From NCBI RefSeq assembly GCF_003253485.1, contig NZ_QKTX01000005.1, forward strand, positions 186,001-250,000: a stretch of 64,000 nt of DNA. The letters run 5' to 3'. Under the pieces are notes generated by a model. It ran no database searches. It was not told where the DNA came from and saw only the letters and a list, made by a program, of their open reading frames with translations. This DNA comes from Algoriphagus aquaeductus (GTDB lineage Bacteria; Bacteroidota; Bacteroidia; Cytophagales; Cyclobacteriaceae). Below, one piece after another: positions 8,617 through 14,654 of the stretch. Each line of letters starts with the position of its first letter. Position 1 is the stretch's first letter. The translations under genes and the position numbers were made by a program.

Positions 8617-9146
8617 AAATGGGAAATGCTGCAAACAGCATAACCTCAAATGTAGATCAAGAAAAATCCTCAAAAAACAGCACTTGGATGAAGGAAAAAG
8701 AGATTTTTTATGACCAAATTAAGTTTGGTAAATACCCATCGAAAAGGTCCGGATTTTCTCTTTGTTTTTTATTCCAAATTTCTACAAAACAACTGTTATT
8801 CAGATAATTATAAAACACTGAATATTCCCATTATTCCAATCATGAAATCAAATGAATTCTTTCCAAAAGAAAATTCTGTGATTTTTTTTCAAGCTTCTAT
8901 TGCTCAAAATTCACACTTGAAAGGCCGCTTTACCATTTCGTTTGAAGTTCAGGTTTTCTAAAAGCTTAAACCAGTAACGCTGCGCATAAATCTCTTAGTC
9001 TAAGATTACCTGATTGATAAATTCCAAGGCCTTGGTTTCATAGTATACTTGGAGAATAACTGCTGTTTTGTCAGCAAGCGAATGGATGAGTTTAAAATCT
9101 TGTATAGTCAGTGCTTACCATAGGATTTCTTTCATTTTTGGGATTC

Positions 9147-9192
9147 GGGGTAGTTGAGGTTGATCATTTGGGGTAACTCGGGTTCATGCAAA
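9147..9192. repeat. Two degenerate 23-bp direct repeats (possible IS-end remnant)
   Basis: Unit 1 at 9147-9169 begins GGGGTAGTTGAGGTTGATCA and unit 2 at 9170-9192 begins GGGGTAACTCGGGTTCATGC. They match at 13 of 23 positions with the shared core GGGGTA....GGTT.AT. Tandem imperfect repeats of about this length at one end are characteristic of IS21-family termini. No transposase gene remains nearby. Confidence 0.4.
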
Positions 9193-9207
9193 CCTGCAAC
9201 TGAGGTC

Positions 9208-9268
9208 TGCAATTCGTCACCAAAGACGCCGGAGAGAGGTTTACGTCAAAGCGGCAGACAGAATTGCA
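9208..9268. repeat. Inverted repeat TGCAATTC / GAATTGCA
   Basis: An 8-bp perfect inverted repeat at 9208-9215 and 9261-9268, with partly complementary flanks (GTC inside the left arm, GAC inside the right arm). The spacer between the arms is GC-richer than its surroundings. Its function is unclear. Confidence 0.4.
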
Positions 9269-9285
9269 AATAATCAACCATGGAA

Positions 9286-10512
9286 TTACAACCCGGTCAC
9301 ATATACCATCGCTTGGGATTTGGAATTCAGATTACCCTGTCTTTGACCATTTCGGTATCCTTGTCCCACTCTCAACAGACCACCACTTTCAAAATTGATC
9401 GCTTCCAGATTAAGAACCTCTTTGTAATATCCCATATCAAAGTTGGGACCCAGTACTTTCCCTTTGATATGGTGCCAAATCTCCACTTCAATATCCACCT
9501 CCGGATTATTCAAATCTTGACTAGAAATGGTAAAATCCCGGATATATTCAGGTGTGTTTGGTAAATCTACCCGGTAATCATATCGGGAATCTCTTGAAAA
9601 AGGATTGGATTCGGTCCGATCAAAGTAATTCGCCGATTTATTTCCAAAAGGTCGGATCTCCTCTCTTCCACCGGAGGTAACCCGATACATTCTGACTCCC
9701 GCAAACCCATAAATCTCCGGATTTCTATGGCTCGGTATTTCCTGTGCCAGGATTGACCCCAGTCTAACGGTGATTTTTTTGGTGGCCGAGGCGATAACCG
9801 GAGCCGTTACGGCTCTATTGGATTTGACGATTTTATTTCCCGACCATGCAGGAGATTCTGTCATTTCTGGATTCCATCCCCATTTTCCTTGAAATTCATT
9901 TCCAGAAAATGCAAATTCCAGGTACCCGGTGCGGCCATTGTTGGTGAAGGTTCCTTTCAGGATTTTCTTCCCTTTGTCAAAGGTGGCATCAATATCTCCC
10001 AGGCTCCCATACTTGCCCGTGACTCGATTTCCTACCTGCTGTAAGTCAAGCTCGGCAAAATTGGTTTTCCACTTTCCCGACCAAACTCCTGTTTCCAGAT
10101 TGCTCACTTTACTGGTGGACGTGCGTTTCCCATTCCAATTGAATTGAGTATTTCCGGTTTGAAAATCAGAGATAAAGTAAACTCCCTTGCCTCGTAAATC
10201 TTGGAGTGAAATGGAATTATCGTAAGCAAAGTGTCCGCTAAATCCCTGAGCTTGAAGATCTGCTCCTGATCTCCACAGAAATTTTCCCCGGGCATTGCCA
10301 TTGAAAAACACCCCGTGTAGTTCATGGTCCCGGTTGAAGTACTCAAAAGCCAAAATGGTCCCATTTCCGGCATAATCCCCGTAGTAGATTCCGTTTTCGT
10401 AAACCAGTTTCACGGGACCATATTGGGTTTGATAGGTCCCTTCCCACATTTGGGCATAGGTGACTCCTGAGAGGAGAAAAAAAAGCAAACTTAAAATTCG
10501 ATGGATATACAT
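9286..10512 (-). CDS. Exported protein of unknown function with two lipocalin-like repeats
   Basis: A 408-residue exported protein. The start at 10512 (MYIHRILSLLFFLLSGVTYA) gives a clean signal peptide ending AQ; a start ten codons earlier only adds a tail. Two similar segments follow: one near residues 21-110 (MWEGTYQTQYGPVKL..NGIYYGDY) and one near 140-225 (VWSGKWKTNFAELDL..GNRVTGKYG), both with W.G.Y/W.T...G...G.Y. This pattern suggests small beta-barrel or lipocalin-like domains. The C-terminal part (about 245-400) is different and ends in a beta-rich segment. It is the last gene of a four-gene exported-protein cluster starting with an OmpA-like protein. No family name is recognised. Confidence 0.72.
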   Translation of the reverse strand: MYIHRILSLLFFLLSGVTYAQMWEGTYQTQYGPVKLVYENGIYYGDYAGNGTILAFEYFNRDHELHGVFFNGNARGKFLWRSGADLQAQGFSGHFAYDNSISLQDLRGKGVYFISDFQTGNTQFNWNGKRTSTSKVSNLETGVWSGKWKTNFAELDLQQVGNRVTGKYGSLGDIDATFDKGKKILKGTFTNNGRTGYLEFAFSGNEFQGKWGWNPEMTESPAWSGNKIVKSNRAVTAPVIASATKKITVRLGSILAQEIPSHRNPEIYGFAGVRMYRVTSGGREEIRPFGNKSANYFDRTESNPFSRDSRYDYRVDLPNTPEYIRDFTISSQDLNNPEVDIEVEIWHHIKGKVLGPNFDMGYYKEVLNLEAINFESGGLLRVGQGYRNGQRQGNLNSKSQAMVYVTGL

Positions 10513-10599
10513 AAGAGTTAAAATTCTGTGAAATGAAATCAAAATTTTCTATACAAAATTCAATTGCATGGTTTACAGTACCTTACCATATCAGGTTGC

Positions 10600-11004
10600 T
10601 CATTGGGATGCCGTTCTGTTCACAAAGAAATCTTCAATTACCTTGCTAGGCCTCGAATCCTTGTAGCGTATAGTGGTTTTGATATAGCCATCATAGGCTT
10701 GGGCATCACGGGAAAAGCTATAGAAAACCTCATAAGTTCGGCGAGCCAGCTTATCCTCCCGGGAAACTGTCATTTTATACCGATTGATGCGATCCTCATC
10801 GTTGAAAAACTGCGGAACTTGATTCCAAGTCTGCATCAACACCTGCTTCCCCCCCACCATGTGGTAAAGTGTGGTTTGATTGTTCTTGACCTCAAATCGT
10901 GGGATATTTTGGGTAGCATTGATATTGACAAAGTTGAGATTTTGGGCTTTGGCGGAAAAAACCATCGCACAAAGCAAGAGTAGAACGAAATGAAGATTTT
11001 TCAT
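10600..11004 (-). CDS. Small exported protein of unknown function
   Basis: A 134-residue protein with a signal peptide (MKNLHFVLLLLCAMVFSAKA, cleavage before QNL). The mature protein is polar, about 113 residues, and has no motif that I recognise. It lies 40 bases after the lipoprotein gene and 87 bases before the 9286-10512 gene on the same strand, so it is probably part of the OmpA-like operon. Its size and predicted beta-strand pattern would suit a small periplasmic domain. Confidence 0.68.
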   Translation of the reverse strand: MKNLHFVLLLLCAMVFSAKAQNLNFVNINATQNIPRFEVKNNQTTLYHMVGGKQVLMQTWNQVPQFFNDEDRINRYKMTVSREDKLARRTYEVFYSFSRDAQAYDGYIKTTIRYKDSRPSKVIEDFFVNRTASQ

Positions 11005-11044
11005 TTTGAAAGAAGTTTATGGAAAAGAAGAATAATGCGATGAG

Positions 11045-11749
11045 TTATAGTTTGTTCAGAATCTGGTCGGCCAGTAGGATAAGCTTTTGCTTGAGGACCG
11101 AAGATTCCCCTGCTTGATTGATCGTCAGCCGAAACATAAAGCCATCCTGATAAACATAGAGTGAAGCGTCCTCAGGCATCCACGTGGCAGCCTCCCCGAC
11201 TTCTGTCACCTGTTCGCGGGTCTGGTTTCCAGCCAGTCCCGCACCGAATCCACCTGCCAAATCTGCTTGATCCTGCGTGATTTCTCCCTTACTCACCCGG
11301 TCTTGGAGTGCGTCCTTCATCAATTGATTGGATTGTTGAACCTCCTCGGGAGACAGGACCCGATATTGAAATTCAAAATCCTTCTTGCTGATTTTCTGAA
11401 TACCACTAAGTTCAAGTCGATCCAAGTCAGGCACCTGTACCGTCATATTCCCTACGGTCATTGGGCGGGTTCGACCTCGGTCCCACGTGTAATTGAGCGC
11501 ATGAAAAGATGGGTTGGAAAGGGTGGTATTGTAATCCACATCAGCCTCTTGCGCAGGAAAACCCATTGTATTTGCCGCCATTTCCAGCGTGAGCAGTTCA
11601 TTCAGTTTGCCTTCATAGGCTTTTGCTGCTTCAAACAATCCTTTGGACTCGGCCAATTTCACAGCCTCTTCGAGGGCATTGGAATTGCCTTTTTCTCCAC
11701 AGGAAACCATTCCCAGAAGAATCAGCACGTAGAAAATCTGAGTTTTCAT
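11045..11749 (-). CDS. Lipoprotein of unknown function
   Basis: A 234-residue predicted lipoprotein. The signal MKTQIFYVLILLGMVSCG has a lipobox with the acylated Cys at residue 17. The mature sequence is mixed alpha/beta with charged helices (for example EEAVKLAESKGLFEAAKAYEGKLNELL) and no catalytic motif. The gene starts three bases past the stop codon of the OmpA-like gene, so the two are very likely co-transcribed and the products may work together at the outer membrane. Function is unknown. Confidence 0.75.
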   Translation of the reverse strand: MKTQIFYVLILLGMVSCGEKGNSNALEEAVKLAESKGLFEAAKAYEGKLNELLTLEMAANTMGFPAQEADVDYNTTLSNPSFHALNYTWDRGRTRPMTVGNMTVQVPDLDRLELSGIQKISKKDFEFQYRVLSPEEVQQSNQLMKDALQDRVSKGEITQDQADLAGGFGAGLAGNQTREQVTEVGEAATWMPEDASLYVYQDGFMFRLTINQAGESSVLKQKLILLADQILNKL

Positions 11750-11752
11750 CGC

Positions 11753-13081
11753 TTACTTTTTGATGAATTCCACCCGACGATTTTGCGCTTTACCATCCGA
11801 GCTCCCATTATCAGCTATAGGCTCGGATTCCCCTTTTCCCTCTGTACTCATACGGGCCTCATCAATGCCAAATTGACCCGAAAGCGCTGATTTGACCGCT
11901 TCAGCTCGCTTTTGAGAAAGGGTTTGATTTAGGCTAAGGTCTCCATCACTGTCTGTATGACCGATGATATGTACATTCACAGATTGGTTTTCTGTAAGGA
12001 CTCCGGCGATTTCTTTTAGAATTCCATAGGATTCCGGCTTGATTGTGGCCGAACCAGAATCAAACACGATCCCTTGCGTGATCAACTTGCCTTCGGTGAT
12101 CAACTTGGATCTGGTATCGGGCTGCCCCACTGCAAACCGGAGATTAGAAAGCAAAAACTCTCTGTTTTCCACGAAAAATGTTGCGGTCCCAAGAACAAAC
12201 CGATACTTACCTTCCGACTGAAAAGCCCTGGGAATATCCCATACCTTGGATTCATTGAGGTAAACCCTAAGCCTTGATTTTTGCTTCCAGATTGACACTT
12301 TGACAAAGGCATATTCCTCTCCATTGGGAATAAAAAATTGCTTTTGAGGCTTTACGTTTTCGACTACTGCATCCCCGTTGATATTATAGGAGAAAATTGC
12401 CGTGTTTCCAGTGTTAGGTTCGAGCTCAATAATCGTGGCATTCGCAGTACCAAAATCCAGAATGTTAGCGCTGTGATTTTCATCAATAAAGGCCAATTTG
12501 GTCAACACTGCATTTTCTTTGATTACTGCGAGGTCAAACTCGATGGTACAGTTCTCAGGAAGTGCCCCTACAAATTCAGGATAAAGTACGCCCTCGTCAG
12601 AAAAAACCAACCATTTGCCTTCAAGCCCTTCGATCGTTACCACTTCACCGGAAGAATTGGTATTCCACCGAGCCGGAAAATCACCGACTGCATCCTGAGA
12701 AAAGTCCTCAAAAGCAATCACCCGCTCACCGGGTATAAAGTCAAAGTTGGAATAAGCCTGGATTTTCGCAGATGCATTCCCATCCGTCTCAATTACCTGA
12801 GATGGTGAAGAGCTCCTTCCATTTTCATCATAGCTTTGGGTTTCGGCCTCCGACTCCTCGTCCCCTTCTCCTGATTTATCCGCTTTACCCTTTTTTTTGA
12901 AAAGATTATTGACCCCTTCTTCCATTTTATTGAAGGCCTTGTCAACCGTTTCCGAAGTTTTGTTTTCTACTTTTCCTTCGGTTTGGGATTTGGTATTGAT
13001 TACAATTCTCCTACCCAGATTTTGGGCATGCCCCTGAACCACAATTCCGATGCAAAGTCCCAGGATTAAAAATTTTTTCAT
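11753..13081 (-). CDS. OmpA family protein with central carbohydrate-like fold
   Basis: A 442-residue exported protein. A signal peptide (MKKFLILGLCIGIVVQGHA) is followed by an acidic, low-complexity linker (about 40-110). A beta-rich middle domain (about 115-320: AFEDFSQDAVGDFPARWNT onward) looks like a concanavalin/LamG-type fold. The C-terminus (about 335-442) is an OmpA/MotB peptidoglycan-binding domain with HIIGHTDSDGD, LSQKRAEAVKSAL and NRRVEF, including the Asp and Arg that contact diaminopimelate. It would anchor an outer-membrane or periplasmic complex to the cell wall. It is the first of four minus-strand genes for exported proteins and is divergent from the ECF sigma gene at 13379, with about 300 bases between. 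Confidence 0.88.
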   Translation of the reverse strand: MKKFLILGLCIGIVVQGHAQNLGRRIVINTKSQTEGKVENKTSETVDKAFNKMEEGVNNLFKKKGKADKSGEGDEESEAETQSYDENGRSSSPSQVIETDGNASAKIQAYSNFDFIPGERVIAFEDFSQDAVGDFPARWNTNSSGEVVTIEGLEGKWLVFSDEGVLYPEFVGALPENCTIEFDLAVIKENAVLTKLAFIDENHSANILDFGTANATIIELEPNTGNTAIFSYNINGDAVVENVKPQKQFFIPNGEEYAFVKVSIWKQKSRLRVYLNESKVWDIPRAFQSEGKYRFVLGTATFFVENREFLLSNLRFAVGQPDTRSKLITEGKLITQGIVFDSGSATIKPESYGILKEIAGVLTENQSVNVHIIGHTDSDGDLSLNQTLSQKRAEAVKSALSGQFGIDEARMSTEGKGESEPIADNGSSDGKAQNRRVEFIKK

Positions 13082-13253
13082 GATGCGATGAGGTTAAATT
13101 CCTCTGTTAGTGCATCAGCGATGGAGAAGTAAACATACCATTGAGATTTTTTTGCGCTTTTATATCATACCCATTTATCAAAGTGAAAAAAGTTGAGTAG
13201 TCAAGAATAAGACTTTGTCCAGCTAGATAGGTTTCCCCATAATAGCCTATTGG

Positions 13254-13298
13254 ATCTTGATTCCTGTGTCTCGCTTCTTGCATCTTATGTCTCCAGTC
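13254..13298. repeat. Degenerate TCTTG/TGTCTC simple repeat in the sigma-ompA spacer
   Basis: This stretch is made of overlapping variants of (A)TCTTG..TGTCTC..TCTTGCATCT.ATGTCTC. Such short degenerate tandem motifs are common in Bacteroidota intergenic regions. Reading it as protein on the minus strand gives a repetitive Q/R/H-rich peptide, which I take as a translation of the repeat and not as a gene. The rest of the spacer 13082-13378 should hold the divergent promoters. Confidence 0.5.
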
Positions 13299-13378
13299 CA
13301 TTGTCTAACCTCTTAAATCATATCTTTTGCTTCTTATCCGAAAAAATCTATGTTTACTTTTCCATACTTTTTGAACCA

Positions 13379-13918
13379 ATGGATGTGAAAGAAAAGCAGC
13401 TGGAACTGCTGAAAGCAGGTGATCGGGAAACCTTAAAACAAATCTATCTCTCGCATAAAAAAGGCTTCAGGCTCTTTGCGAAACGCTATACCTCAGATGA
13501 TGACCTGATTGACAATGCCTATCAGGATGCCATCATTGTGTTGGCAGAAAATGCTCAAAAAGGAAAAATTCAAACGCTCAATTCCAGTATCGGAACCTAT
13601 TTGTATTCTGTTGGAAAATTTATCCTGTTTAAAAGCCTGAAAAAGAATCACCTGACCAGTGAACTGACAGAAGAGGTCAAGGAAGAACTGATATCGGAAA
13701 GCTTTGAGGAAGAAACCAAGGATGAAATGATCCTCAGACTTCGCCAAAAACTCGAAAATCTTGGACCAAAATGCCGGGAGATTCTCCGACTCTTTTACTA
13801 TCAAGCCAAATCCCTCGATGAAATATGCCAAATCATGGGATATGATTCCAAAGAGGTCCTGAAGAGTACTAAATCCCGATGCCTGAAAAGCCTCAAAGAC
13901 ACCTTGAACCAAACCTAA
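13379..13918 (+). CDS. ECF-type RNA polymerase sigma factor
   Basis: A 179-residue sigma-70 family factor from the ATG at 13379 (MDVKEKQLELLKAGDRETLK). The frame is open further upstream, but there it encodes repeat-derived sequence without family character. Region 2 spans about residues 18-90 (FRLFAKRYTSDDDLIDNAYQDAI) and region 4 spans about 115-175, with a helix-turn-helix in KSLDEICQIMGYDSKEVLKS. There is no region 3, as in ECF factors. The stop codon is one base before the start of the next gene, which encodes a membrane protein with the layout of an anti-sigma factor. The target promoters are unknown; the divergent OmpA-like operon is a reasonable candidate. Confidence 0.9.
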   Translation: MDVKEKQLELLKAGDRETLKQIYLSHKKGFRLFAKRYTSDDDLIDNAYQDAIIVLAENAQKGKIQTLNSSIGTYLYSVGKFILFKSLKKNHLTSELTEEVKEELISESFEEETKDEMILRLRQKLENLGPKCREILRLFYYQAKSLDEICQIMGYDSKEVLKSTKSRCLKSLKDTLNQT

Positions 13919-13919
13919 T

Positions 13920-14654
13920 ATGGACCAGGAAGAACTTATCAACGCCTATCTTGAAGGAACACTCAGTCCTGAAGACCAAGAACTGTTCGAAAAATTACTT
14001 GAAGAGCAACCTGAATATAAAAAGTTGCTTGAGGAGCATAAAAAGGTCAAAATTGCTGTAACCTTACAGGAAAGAAACGACCTCAAAGCCATTTTGAAAG
14101 AAATTGATCAAGAGGAAAAAGACCGCCAAAAGCCCTCAAGCCCTGTCAAGTCATGGCTCTTTTCAGGAATTGCCGCCTGTCTGATAGTTATAACCGGCTT
14201 TTTCCTTTGGATCAACTTGAGTATGAATCCGGGGGAAAAATTATTCAAGAGCTATTATGAAACTTATCCCAATCTGGTAGCACCCACAGTAAGAGGTGAT
14301 CAAGAATCAACTCTAAAATCAGATGCCTTTCTGGCTTTTGACAATGGCGACTTTGAAAATGCAGCCAGCCTGTTTGACCGGCTACAGAATGAAGCAGGGG
14401 GTGATTATGCCGCATTTTATTCGGGGATTTGCCAATTGGAACTAGGTAGACCGGAAAAAGCCATTCCCTTATTTCAGAAAGTTAATGAAAATGCCTCCCA
14501 ACCCGACAAAATCACCGCAATTTGGTTTGAGGCCTTGGGATACTTCTTGCTCAATAAGCTTCCCGAAGGAAAATCACTCATGACAAAAGTGGCTGCTTCC
14601 CCAGGGCACCCTCTCCAGAACCGTGCTCAGGAAATTCTGGAAAAACTAAAGTGA
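13920..14654 (+). CDS. Putative anti-sigma factor, single TM helix with periplasmic TPR domain
   Basis: A 244-residue predicted membrane protein, called an anti-sigma factor from context and layout. Residues 1-76 are charged and helical, starting MDQEELINAYLEGTLSPEDQ, a pattern common to anti-sigma cytoplasmic domains (inferred; no zinc-binding HxxxCxxC is present). One hydrophobic helix lies at 79-100. The region 101-244 is predicted periplasmic and contains TPR-like helices (AFLAFDNGDFENAASLFDRL, then YSGICQLELGRPEKAIPLFQKV). It starts one base after the sigma stop codon, so it is translationally coupled. Its last nine bases overlap the 3' end of the convergent CHAT gene. Confidence 0.78.
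   Translation: MDQEELINAYLEGTLSPEDQELFEKLLEEQPEYKKLLEEHKKVKIAVTLQERNDLKAILKEIDQEEKDRQKPSSPVKSWLFSGIAACLIVITGFFLWINLSMNPGEKLFKSYYETYPNLVAPTVRGDQESTLKSDAFLAFDNGDFENAASLFDRLQNEAGGDYAAFYSGICQLELGRPEKAIPLFQKVNENASQPDKITAIWFEALGYFLLNKLPEGKSLMTKVAASPGHPLQNRAQEILEKLK

Larger units (their letters stand above)
8617..9285. other. Long intergenic region, no gene supported
   Basis: About 670 bases without a convincing reading frame on either strand. 8690-8960 is AT-rich and may hold the symporter promoter. 9140-9270 has a different, repeat-bearing texture (see the two repeat features) and looks like a decayed mobile-element end or intergenic repeat. Confidence 0.5.

Noticed and set aside
8619-8961. Small plus-strand frames in the AT-rich spacer after the symporter start
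   Set aside because: No ribosome-binding site, no homologous look and overlapping frames of similar length; taken as non-coding.
9147-9268. CRISPR array or attachment site
   Set aside because: Only two imperfect direct repeats without spacers of regular size; no cas gene, integrase or tRNA nearby.
13107-13301. 64-codon frame on the minus strand between ompA-like and sigma genes
   Set aside because: It translates a degenerate tandem repeat, has no family-like features, and lies in the divergent promoter region.
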